A stretch of DNA of 64,000 nucleotides from Datnioides undecimradiatus (Eukaryota; Chordata; Actinopteri; Lobotiformes; Datnioididae), in contig WARS01000008.1 in assembly GCA_008933995.1 (NCBI GenBank), forward strand, positions 16,788,148 through 16,852,147, written 5' to 3'. Below the pieces are notes generated by a model. That model was given only the letters and a program-made list of their open reading frames with translations, was not told where the DNA came from and did not search any database. Positions 26,301 to 39,300 of the stretch are shown piece by piece. How positions within the stretch are numbered: position 1 is the first letter of the stretch; every line of letters begins with the position of its first letter. A program made the position numbers and the translations under genes.

Positions 26301-27276
26301 AAAGGTCACTGAACTTTGTGTGTAGTGCTAATTTGCTAATGTTGCATGTTAATATGCTAAACTACGAACATGGTACACGTTAAATCGTTGTGAGCACGTT
26401 AGCACGCTAGTGTTAGCAGTGAGCTCCAAGTAGCTAGCTAGAGTTGCATCCGAAGATGGAGCTGGGAAAGATGCCACACCACATGTGGAAATGGGACGGG
26501 GGAGGGTTTGCACTTGCTAGGTTAGATGTTGTTAGCAATACCAGTTGGGAAAATAAACAATGCATTAGCTTAGCACGGCTTAGCTTAGCTACCAGGCCTG
26601 AAATAGTAACAACATACAACAGACTCTCAATTAGGAAAAAACTACAAACTCTTCCTTTAATTCAGAAAAACAAAGAAGCACTTCACGACGCTGACTGAGG
26701 CCATCACGCTGAAATCATAAAAACATAATTAACTTAAAGAGCTCCACAGAGCTTCATGCACTGATGTATGCTGCCATTGTGACGGATCTTATGCAGACAC
26801 AAGGAGACCTTCAAAGCTCCAGTCACGACAGAAGATGTTTAAATATTTAATTAACCACATCGTTCTTCAGATATATGTTTGGAAATGGGAATGCAGCATT
26901 GTGCCTGACCTCGTGACCCCGCCAGCCACCGTGCCCATACAAACTGCACCACAATAGCCCAGGCCCAATCCGCTGAGGTCATTGTCCGGCACATAAACAA
27001 CCTTTCATTTCTCCCAGCTCAGCACAGATGCCAGCCGTGGCCTTTTCACGCCGTGGCAGGTGACCGCCATTCGCTGGACGCAGAGTTGACAACAAAACCC
27101 AATCTGAATGTGGCTGGTCTGAAACGGGCCGCAGGTGTAGGCCGTAAACACTCTGAGCCGCATTCATGGATGAAAAAGCAGCATGTTAGCACTTTAAGAG
27201 TTTGGGTGAAACAAAGCGGAGCTGCTGCCGGTCACGGGACTGTGACACCTGCTGGTTTTACAGAAAGACAACAGAG

Positions 27277-27348
<72 letters not shown>

Positions 27349-30300
27349 CATTCTTTCGTGTAATTTTTGCATTAACAGGAAATAAAAACACTATGTTAAC
27401 GTAGGTGCCTTGCATAACAGTGACAGATTACATCAGTTAATTAAGAGTACATCAGTTAAGAGCACATTAACATGTCATTGATGGAAAGTCATGATTATAT
27501 CATGTTGTGCATCTTAAAACGATTGCACCTTTCATGCTTAAAGTGTTTTGCAAATTAAATTAACATTGTGCAACACCACTTCTGCCATCATCATCTTGAT
27601 TGTTGCAATCAAAGAATGATCTAAACATGTTGGACATAAAAACAGATTCAGGGTAAAGCAACAAACCTAAATAATTACTGTTTGAACCACTTTTTTGATT
27701 TTTTTGTTGTTGTACGCCCCGTGCTCTCCGTGTTGCCTGCAGGTGCAGAAGGAGAAGCTCCATGCAGAGCTGAAGCAGGTGTTGAGTCAGAAGAGAAGTC
27801 ACCTGAGAGAGTCGACCTGCCAACTGGCCCAACCCGAGATGGACCCAGAGCCCACAGAGGAACAGACGGTAAGCAGGAGTCTGTTAATGTGACTGAAATA
27901 ATTAATACATCTCTTTGTACCCATCTCTTTGTAGGAGATGGGTGATGACGCACACACACCAACGGTTGATAAAGTTCACGATTCACTTTTTCCACCACGT
28001 GTCCTCCAGAGCTTATTCCCTTTGATCAGTCACTGGGAAAGTGGTTGTAATCCACAAACAGAGTGACCTTTCCTCTGTGACAGCCTAATGGATAAAATGG
28101 ATTCAGAAGTAAAGTGTGAAGTGACAAATAACTCTACCCTCTACTCTGCACTCACTCAAGCAAGTGAAACAAGATATAAAACAGCGCCGAGGCCCAGTTT
28201 TTAATCTGTCCAGCAAAGAGAAAAGTGAAATGCAAGTGAAATGGCTCACTTCCTTAAAACTGCACCGTGCAACTTTGCACACAGGTGACCCAAAATGGTG
28301 CTAGGAAACAATTTAAACTTCCTACTTTGGTTTAGTTCATCACTTAATTTAGACACATACAGGAAGGCTGCAACTAACGATTACTTTCAGTTGTTTGGTC
28401 TATAATAAGTAAGAAAATAGGGAAAAATGTTATTTCCCAAACCTGAGGTGACTTCCAAATTGTTCACAACCCAAACATTCAGTTTAATCTCATAGACAAA
28501 AACAAAACATCCACATTTTAGAAGCTGAAAACAGAGAATTTGAACATTTTGTCTTGACCCAAAACAACAAATCAATTTTCAAAATAGCTGTCAATTAATT
28601 TACCATTTAAAAATGATAAATCAGCTTCTTTTTGCAGCTCTAATCCAGTGTTCCTGATGGTTTCAATTTGGCTTTTGCACTTTGTGATGTACTTATAAAA
28701 CAAATTATGAATTAATTAAGAAGTGACCTTATACATCACAACATGTTCTTTTAAATAATAAATAGCTCAAGTTGACGGCCATACTCTGCTACTATAAACA
28801 GCTGAGTTGTCTTTTAATGTTAGTTCTTGGTCCTTGGTTTCATCTTCACGTGTAATCTAATGTGTAGTAATGTGAAATATGTCCTACAAGAGCTGTACAT
28901 GTGTGTTTTTGTTTTAGAGTGGGGGCGAAGCCTCTAAGTCGGTGGAAATCGTGATGGAGACGGAGGCGGAGGCTGGAGCCAGCGGCTACAGTGTGACTGG
29001 TGGAGGACACCACGGGATCTTTGTTAAAGACGTCCTCAAAGACTCACCAGCCGCCAAACATCTCAGTCTACAGGAAGGTACCTGCGGTCACGTCTAATTA
29101 ATTTAGGGAACGTGTTTGGCAAAAAAAATAAACTCAGTGCTTTTAAAATGAACATCATCCGAACAAGAACTGAAATAAAAAACATATGTACACAGCAAAA
29201 TCTGAGCCATGGTGAGTGTGTGTCCGCGATTTGTGAACCAGTGCCGGTGATTTGCTCATCAGTGTTGCATGTTGTTTCACATTAAGAACCATTTTCAACC
29301 CTACAATGAAATATATTAATATTTCCAAACCATTGTAGCAGTAGTAGTTTTATTATGTCAGATACAGGCAGAGTTGGTATAATGTTACTGCATGTCTTTG
29401 TCAATGATCAACATAAATATATATTGACAATAATAATAAGGGTAAATAAAGGTTAGTTTGAATTCAACAAAGCCACACAATATCACAAACAAGGTGTTCT
29501 GCAAGGTAAAAGTACTGTTTTTGTCAAAGGAGTCTGGTGCATTTGAAGAGAGCTTTTCTGTAACGAGCTGTCTGACGATGAGGTAAGTGCTACGCTAGCC
29601 TGCTTCCCAACAGTGATGTCAAGGGGTCCTTGAGTGCAACTGCAGCAAGGTGAGAAGTTAAACCACTGGAGGTCAGCAAAGACAAGATTTCCTGGTCATT
29701 AAAACTGGCTTTACTACCCACAACTGGATGCAGGGCACGACTGCACGCAAATGATGTATTGAGTTCGGCATCCCTACGAAAAGCAACCAATTTTATTCAT
29801 CAGATTGATTTTGAAAAAGAAAAAATGAAACTTTCATGAGTTATTTTGGTTTAACACTGGATTCATTGATTCAAAATGTTCCCTGTGTGAAGGTGACCAG
29901 CTGCTGAGTGCCAAGGTCTACTTCGACAACGTCAAGTATGAAGACGCTCTGAAGATCCTTCAGTGTGCGGAGCCGTATAAGGTCAGCTTCCTGCTGAAGA
30001 GGACCATCCCTAACGCAGAGGTCAGCGTGCGGCCACGAGTTCCCAGCGTGGAGGTTAAAGGTCCCAAAGCCAAGATGGCCAAAATGGTAATTATAAATAA
30101 CTTTAAATAATTTGGTATTTTCAGTTTGTTATTATCAGATTTTGCTAAATACCCCCAAAGATTTTAGTTATTAAATGCAAAATATGTAGTTTTTGTTAGC
30201 TAGGGTGACATTTGCTGGAACAGCTGTGATAATGTTGCTATACAACTCAACAAAATATATAATTTAACACAGATCTCATCACTTCTAGACATGTTAATGC

Positions 30301-33300
30301 AGAATTGACACATATTATATCTTGAAGTCCTGAAATTGCACACCATCAGTTATCGTCGACTCACCCGCTTGTCCTTATTGTGTATTTCAGAGTGTGAAGG
30401 GCACCAAGCCGTTCAAGGTCAAGAAGAAGAGAGGTGGTCGATTTGGTCTGAAGAGGCTGAAAGAGAAGCGTAAGGAGGAGCTGGTCATAGAGGGAACTCC
30501 TCCCAGGCTGGAGATGAGTGACGTAGACGTGGAGTTTTCTCTCCCCAAATTCAAACAGAGGAGGAGTTTGAAGGTAGAAGCAGGAGGAGCAGCAGCTGTG
30601 GGGAAGGCAAAGAAGATCAGGTTGGACTTGTTTGTGTTCTGCTTGTCTTTCATGTTTAAATAATCACCAGATGAGGAACATGATGATGGTAGCTCTAAAT
30701 AACAGTGTTAAATGATACTATAACATCAGTTCAGCCTAACCAAAAAGAAAAACATGCAAAAGTCCACTCTGGCTATTTCTGTCTTGCCACTATGGAAAAA
30801 TAGTTATGGAAAAAAATGTATTTTTTGTTAAAGTTTTAAGAAATCAACACTTTGTTTCATATTTATTTTTAAAATGTCACAATGTCTTTCTATTCTTCTC
30901 TCCTTCCTTTCTTTTCATGGATCTCCCAGGTTTCCCCGCATGAAACCAAAGACTTATGCTGGAGCAGAGACAGGAGGAAAAGTGGAAACAGGACGACTCG
31001 AGGGACAGGTGAATATCTCTCCACCTGAGATTCCTGCAGCTAAAGTGAAAACCAAAGGAAAAGGACACAAGTTTGGAATCGCCTTTCCAAAGAGCAAACA
31101 CACAAAGTCAGGTTCAGCTTTGGAAACTGGATCTGTGGAGCTAAAGCCCCCGGACGTGAACATCCAGCCACCATCAGTGGAGTTCAGCTTGTCTGGTGCT
31201 AAAGACGTGGATGTGGAAAAGGGAGGAGTTAAGATCAAGACGCCCGATGTGGAGTTTGCACTCCCCTCAGGAAAAGCAGAGGCGTCTTTGCCTGCTGTGA
31301 AAGGAAAGGCAGGAATCAAAGCTCCTAAAACTGACATCAAAGGAGAACTTGATGCAGAGGCAGCCAGGGGAAAAGCTGAAATAGACGTGGGCAAAGGAGA
31401 TGCAAAGCTAAGAATGCCAAAGTTGAAGTTGCCCAAAGTGAGGCTCTCACGTCATTCAGATGAGATAGATGGTGACATCAAGGTAAAAGCAAAAGGGATG
31501 AAAGTGCCTTCAACTGACGGAGTACCTCTAAACGTAGGAATCGAAGGAAGCAGTGAGATCGATGCAAATATTACTACACCAAATATCAAAGGTGATCTCT
31601 CAGGAAAAGCCGCATCTTTTCAAATGCCCTCTGTCGATATTTCTTTACCAAACGTGAAGGGGAAGTCTGACATCGACATTTCACTACCAGAGTACAAAGG
31701 AGCTGAGAAGACAGCGATCAAGATGCCCGCCATTGACATCTCTGTGCCTGATGTTGATCTGGAGTTGGACACCAGACAAAGAATTCCTGATGAGGTGGAG
31801 GGCACCTTCAAAGGACCCAAAATCTCCATGCCAAAGGTTGATATCTCATTACCAAAGGAATCATCCAATGTGGATATTGAAGGCCCTGGAGGTGGAGGGA
31901 AATTCAGCCTACCCTCTGTTGACATCACCCTTCCAAAGGTGAAATCAAAGGGTGAAGATGTGGATATGGACTATTATGTTGGTGGAGATGGGAAGTTCAA
32001 AATGCCAGATTTTGATGTATCTTTTCCAAAAATTAAATCACCAGAAGGAGAGGTGGAAGGAGGCTTCAAGTTACCCAAAGTAGACTTGACCCTTCCTAAA
32101 GGCAAGGCAGAAATTGAAGGAGGAGGAAAATTTCAGTCACCATCATTGGACATCTCCCTCCCAAAAATGAAGACAGGTGAGGTGGAAGTTGATATCGAAG
32201 GCCCTGACATGAAAGGTGGTAAATTTGAAATGCCCACACTTGACATTTCTCTCCCGAAAGGAAAAATGGAAGGAGACGTTGATGTAGAGGGGCATGCTGG
32301 GAAAGGTGGAAAATTCAAAATGCCAGCTTTTGATGTTTCTCTGCCAAAGATGAAACAACCAGAGGGTCAGATGAACATAAAAGGACCCAAGATTGATAGC
32401 GGAGGTACGATCCAAGTTGCTTTGGAGGGCCCTGAAATCAAAGGTGGAAATATCAAGATACCAACAGTTGATATTTCTGCCCCGAAAAGAAACATAGAGG
32501 GAGATTTGAACATTGATGGTGCTGGAGTCAAAGGGGGCAAAATAAACATGCCCTCTGTAGACATTTCTCTCCCTAAAATGAAGCTACCAGAAGGAGACGT
32601 GGAGCTTGAATGTCCTGAAGTTCCAAAAATTGACTTTTCACTTCCAAAGGCAAATGTAGAGGGCAACATGGACCTTGAGGGCAGTGGTGGTAGTGGAGCC
32701 AAGTTCAAGATGCCGTCTTTTGACATCTCACTTCCAAAGATGAAAACCAAGGAGGGAGAGGTTGATATTGAAGGGCCTGAAGTCAAAGGAGGAGCCAAGT
32801 TCAAAATGCCTTCACTTGACATCACTCTTCCTGCTGTGAAATCACCTGAGGGGCCTTCGTTAGATGTGTCATTATCAAAGATCAAATCACAGGGAGGTGA
32901 CATTGACATTGAAGGTCCAAAATTTGAAGTTAATACACCAGACGTGGATTTAGACCTGAAGGGAAGTAAGATTAAAGGAGGGAAAATAAACATGCCTGCA
33001 GTTGATGTCTCTCTTCCAAAAGGAAAAGCAGAGGGGAAGATAGAAATTGAAGGACCCACAGGAAAAGGAGGCAAGTGTAAGGTGCCTACATTTGATGTAT
33101 CACTACCAAAGATGAAGATGCCTGAGGGAAATATTGACCTTAAGGGAACCTCAGGGGAAATCTCTCTTCCAAAGGGGAAGTTAGAGGGTGACATACAAAC
33201 TAAAGGTAAACATTTTCATGTGCCCTCAGTTGATGTTTCACTCCCTAAAATTAAATCTAAGCGAGGTGATATCAACATTGAGGGGCCAGAAATCAAAGGT

Positions 33301-36300
33301 GGGAAAATTAAAATGCCAACTATTGACATCTCACCCCCTCAAGGAACATTAGAAGGTGATATTACAATTGAAGGTGACGGACAAGGAGGTAAAGTCAGCC
33401 TGCCATCTGTAGACATTGCCGTCCCTGCAGTGAACTTCCCTGAAGGAGATGTTCATTTTCAAGGGCCAAAAGTTAAGGGTGGGAAGTTTGAAATGCCTAA
33501 AATCGACCTCTCGCTTCCTAAAGGAAAAGGGAGACTTGGAGACATTGATATTGACATTCACTCAGGAAAGGATGGGAATATTGAAATGCCATCCATTGAT
33601 ATTGGACTTCCTAAAGGAAAAGTCAAAGGGGGCATGAAAGTCAAAGGTCCCACAGGGGGTGCAGGAAAATTCAAAATACCAAAATTTAACATTTCACATC
33701 CGAAGACAGACCTTCCAGAGGGCAAGGTCAAAGTGGAAGGACCTGAGATGAAAGGAAAAGTGGAAATGCCAACAGGTGATATTGCAATTCCAAAAGGAAA
33801 AATAGAGGGAGATCTTGAAATTGAAGGACACAGGGGTAAAGGAGGCAAGTTTCATATGCCTTCAATTGATATCACCCTTCCTAAAATAAAATCAAAGGAT
33901 GTCAATGTTGATATTAAAGGACCAGATGTCAAAGGAGGACATGTTAACATGCCAGCTGTTGACATTTCACTTCCAAAAGCAAAAGGTGAAGGTGCCATAA
34001 ATGTAGATGCTCCTGGGGGCAAGGGGGGGATAAACATACCTGAAGTTGACCTTTCATTATCATCACCAAAAGTAAATTTTCCAGAGGTTGATGTAAAATT
34101 AAAAGGGCCTGAGATCAAGGGCAGGAAAATTGAGATGCCAGACCTTGATATTTCACTCCCAAAGGGAAAGGTAAAAGGAGATGTTGATATTGAGGGAAAT
34201 GTTGATAAAGGAGGCAGGTTTCACATGCCTTCAGTTGATCTCTCGCTTCCTAAATTCAAAGCTAAGGGAGCTGATGTTGATATTGAAGGGCCTAAACTTA
34301 AAGGTGACATTTCACTCCCTAAAATTAAATCTCCAGAGGTAGATATCAGCCTTGAGGGTCCAGATGTTAAAGGAGGAAAATTTAACTTGCCATCTGTTGA
34401 CATTTCACTTCCTGAAGGAAAAGTTGAAGGTGACATAAATGTCGAAGGCCCTGAGATGAAAGGAGGGAAATTCAAAATGCCAACATTTGATGTTTCTCTT
34501 CCAAAAGTCAGTCTCCCAAAGTTTGATGCCAGTGTGGAAGGACCAGATATCAAAATGCCATCAGTCGATGTCTCTCTCCCAAAGGGAAAAGTTGAGGGTG
34601 ACATAAACGTTGAGGGCCCTGACATGAAAGGAGGGAAATTCAAAATGCCAACATTTGATGTTTCTCTTCCAAAAGTAAGTCTCCCAAAGTTTGATGCCAA
34701 TGTGGAAGGACCAGATATCAAAATGCCATCAGTCGATATCTCTCTCCCAAAGGGAAAAGTTGAGGGTGACATAAACGTTGAGGGCCCTGACATGAAAGGA
34801 GGGAAATTCAAAATGCCAACATTTGATGTTTCTTTGCCAAAAGTAAGTCTCCCAAAGTTTGATGCCAATGTGGAAGGACCAGATATGAAAGGAAAAATTG
34901 AACTGCCAGCAGTTGATGTGTCTCTTCCCAGTGGAAAAGTTGAGACTGAGGTAAACATTGAGGGTCCTGAAGTAAAAGGAGGGAAATTTAAAATGCCAAA
35001 GTTTGATGTTTCCCTTCCAAAGATGAATCTCCCAGAAGGCAGTTTGGAAATGCCAAAAATGGATATTTCACTCCCAAAAGGAAAGGTAGAAGGTGACGTT
35101 GACATAGATGGGCACGGTGGTAAAAGAGGCAAGTTTCACTTGCCATCTGTTGATCTCTCTCTTCCTAAAATGAAAGCAAAGGGTCTTGATATTGAAGGAC
35201 CTGATCTTAAAGGTGACATGTCACTCCCTGAAATCAAGTCTCCAGAGGTAGATATCGGCCTTGAGGGTCCTGATGTTAAAGGAGGGAAGTTTAACTTGCC
35301 AACTGTTGACATTTCACTCCCTAAAGGGAAAGTTGAGGGTGACCTTTATGTTGAGGGCCCTGGGGTGACGGGAGCTAAGTTTAAAATGCCAAAATGTGAT
35401 GTGTCTTTACCAAAAGTGAGTCTCCCCGAGGCTGATGTCAAAATAAAAGGTCCAGACATCAAGGGAAGGAAGATTGAGATGCCTGACATTGATATTTCAC
35501 TCCCCAAAGGGAAAGCAGGAGGTAATATTGAAATGGAAGGACGCGCTGGCAAAGGAGGCAAGTTCCACATGCCCTCACTTGATATCTCACTTCCTAAAAT
35601 TAAAGCAAAGGCACCACAGGTCAACATAGAGGGTCCTGAAATTTCACTACCTGAAGCAGAGGTTGAAGCTGACCTCAATATTGAGGGTCCAGAGGTGAAA
35701 GGAGGCAAGTTGAAAATGCCTAAAGTTGATGTTTCACTGCCAGAAGGCAGCATTAAGGTGGAAGGACCAGAGATGAAGGGAGGAAAGATGGCAGCGCCAT
35801 CTATTGACATTTCAATTCCAGTGGGAAAAATTGAGGGAGATATCAATATTGAAGGACCATCTGTGCCAAAGTTTGACCTATCTGGTAAAAAAGGTGGTGG
35901 GCTCCACATGCCAACTATTGATATTAATCTTCCCAAATTTGATCTTGACCTCAGCCTCCCGTCAGGTCTCAAAGACAAAAGTCTCAAAGTTGACACCAGT
36001 GGTCCTGATGTTACAGGGGATTTGGAAATGTCTGGTGTTAAAGGAGATATTAATCCCACCAAGTTGAAAGTTAAGGGTCCAGATATTGAGACAGGTAATG
36101 TGGACGGATCAGGTGTATCCATGAAACTTCCCACTGTTAAACTACCAACCGTTGACATCTCAGCTCCAAAGGTTGATCTAGACTTTGGCCTGACCAAACC
36201 AAAGGGTGAGGATGTGGAAGTGGAGCTTCTGAAAGCAGAGGGGGGCAGGCCTTCTTCAGGGGGCAGTTTTGATCTCCCTGATGTGTCCCTCAAAGTTCCC

Positions 36301-39300
36301 AGTTTCTCTCTTCCACGGTTTGGAAAGTCCAAGAGTGGCCCCAAAGCAGACCTTTCCCTCAGTCCACCACATGTGGAAGGAGAGATTAGGGCACCATCAG
36401 TAGAGTTTGATGGGGATGGAAAAGTAAAGGTGAAAAAACATAATATCAAAATGCCCTCATTTGGTATATCCAAAAAGAATGCCGATGTATCTGTGTCATG
36501 TCCTGATGTGGATGTTAAAGTGAAAAAGGGGAAAACTGACATTCCTACACCAGAAATTGATGTTGAGGGCCCAGATCATAAATCAAAATACAAAGTTAAA
36601 TTCCCCAAGTTTAAAATACCACAACCTAAAGGTCACCTGCCAGAGGGAGAGATTGACCCTAAATTGGAAGCAGATGTGGAAGGGAAAGGTGGCTTCCATG
36701 CACCTGATGTCACTATCAAACTACCAAAATTTTCCATGCCAGGATTTGGTTCTAAAGAAAGAGATTTAGGTAAGCCAAGTGGTTACCTTGATGCAAAGAC
36801 AAAGGTCAAGATGCCCTCTGTCGAGTTGTCACTACCAGAAGCAAAAACACCAGAGACTGAAGTTCTTCTTCCTAAAGCAGAGGTTGATGTCTCAGAGGCT
36901 GATATCATGGGGTATGAGGGAAACCTCAAAATTCCCAAAATGCCAACTATTGATGTTTCCATCCCCAAAGTAGACCTTGATGTGTCCCTGCCAAAGATAA
37001 AGCATGGTGCCAAGGCTGATGGAGAAGGAGGCAAATTTAAGATGCCAGACATCAAGATGCCTGACATTGACCTGTCCCTTCCTAAAGGAAAAACAGGCAT
37101 TGAAGGTGGTCAGGTTGAAGTTGATGCACAAGGGGGGAAATTCAAAATGCCTCGCATCAGTATGCCTGACGTGGATGTATCCCTGCCGAAAGGAAAGTCG
37201 CCAAAGATTGAAGGACCAGAAGTGGAACTTAAAGGAGGTGAAGGAAAATTCAAAATGCCACACATAACAATGCCCTCATTAGATGTTTCCCTTCCTAAAG
37301 GAAAATCTACAGATCTTGACACACCAGACCTTGAAACTGAGGGTGATGGAGGTGGCAAATTTAAGATGCCTCATGTCAAAATGCCCAATGTTAATATAAC
37401 CTTGCCAAAAGCAAAAACTGGAAAAATTGATACTCCTGATGTTCATGTAGAAGGAGACACATCTGAATTTGGAATGCCAGGTATCAAACTGCCAAACGTT
37501 GACATATCTCTGCCTAAAGGAAAGTCTGGTAAAATAGAGGGATCTGATGTTGAAATCGAAGGAAGAGGAAAGTTAAAGATGCCACATGTCAAAATGCCAA
37601 ATGTTGACATTACCCTGCCAAAAATGAAAACCAGAAATGTTGATACACCAGATGTGGAAGCAAAGGTTGAGGGAGGCGAAGCAAAATTACCAATGCCCCA
37701 TTTGAATATGCCTTCAGTTGACATTTCACTGCCCAAAGGAAAGATTGAAGGTCCAGACATTGAAATAGAAGGGGGTTCTGGAGGAAAATTCAAAATGCCG
37801 CATATGAAAATGCCAGACATTGACATCTCTCTACCCAAAGGAAAGATTGAAGGTCCAGATGTTGACATAGAGGGAGGTACCAGAGGAAAGTTCAAATTGC
37901 CTCACATGAAAACACCAGATGTAGACATCTCTCTGCCCAAAGGAAAGTTTGAGGGTCCAGAGGTGGAACTAAAAGGAGAAGGGGGAAGATTCAAGATGCC
38001 ACATGTGAGCATGCCCAAAGTTGATATTTCACTTCCAAAAGGAAAGGTGGAAGGCCCAGATGTTGAAATGGAGGGAGGTACTGGAGGAAAGTTCACATTG
38101 CCTAACGTGAAAATGCCAGAAATTGACATCTCTCTTCCCAAAGGAAAGATTGAAAGTCCAGAAGTAGAGCTCAAAGGAGAAGGTGGAAAATTCAAGATGC
38201 CACATCTCAGCATGCCTTCTGTTGATATTTCACTGCCCAAAGGAAAGATCAAAGGTCCAGACATTGAAATAGAAGGGGGTTCTGGAGGAAAATTCAAAAT
38301 GCCGCATATGAAAATGCCAGACATTGACATCTCTCTACCCAAAGGAAAGATTGAAGGTCCAGATGTTGACATAGAGGGAGGTACCAGAGGAAAGTTCAAA
38401 TTGCCTCACGTGAAAACACCAGATGTTGACATCTCTCTGCCCAAAGGAAAGTTTGAGGGTCCAGAGGTGGAGCTAAAAGGAGAAGGGGGAAGATTCAAGA
38501 TGCCACATGTGAGCATGCCCAAAGTTGATATTTCACTTCCAAAAGGAAAGGTGGAAGGCCCAGATGTTGAAATGGAGGGAGGTACTGGAGGAAAGTTCAC
38601 ATTGCCTGACGTGAAAATGCCAGAAATTGACATCTCTCTTCCCAAAGGAAAGACTGAAGGTCCAGAGGTGGAGCTCAAAGGAGAAGGTGGGAAATTTAAG
38701 ATGCCACATATAAGCATGCCCTCCGTTGATATTTCACTGCCCAAAGGAAAGATCAAAGGTCCAGAAGTTGAAATGGAGGCAGATGGGGGAGGGAAGGTCA
38801 AAACACCTCACGTGAAAATGCCTTCAATTGATATTTCGGTGCAAAAAGGCAAAGTTGAAGGTCCAAATGTTGAAGTTGAAGGAAGTACCGGAGGAAAGTT
38901 CAAAGGGCCCCACTGGAAAATGCCAGATGTTGATATCTCTCTACCCAAAGGTAAATCTGGCAAAATTGAAGGAGTGGAGCTGGAGATTGAGGGAGAGGGG
39001 GGTAAATCCAAACTTCCACACATGACGATTCCCTCAGTAGACATTTCATTGCCAAAAGGAAAGACTGAAGGTCCCAAAATTGATGTTGAGGGGGACATAT
39101 CAGTTCCTAAAGGAAAAGCAAATATTGATAAACCAGAAGTGAAGGTGGAGGCAGAGGGGGGAACCATCAAGTTGCCACATATCAAGATGCCAAGAGTTGA
39201 TATTTCACTTCCTAAAGGTAAAAGTAAAGATATTGAAGCACCAAAGGATAAATCAGTAGAGATCAATTTACCAACTGTTGAAGCAGGGGGGAAGTTTGAA

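Noticed and set aside
27925..27945. Inverted copy of CCCATCTCTTTGTA/GGAGATGGGT as a regulatory hairpin
   Set aside because: The stem is short and lies just after an ahnak2 exon with no further supporting signal.
35346..36542. 398-codon antisense ORF inside the giant exon, plus similar ones at 32367-33194, 34221-35132 and 37443-38801
   Set aside because: They mirror the DISLPKGK repeats in reverse complement (giving repeated FPLGREMS text). The absence of stops follows from the sense codons; no start context, splice signals or independent conservation is seen.
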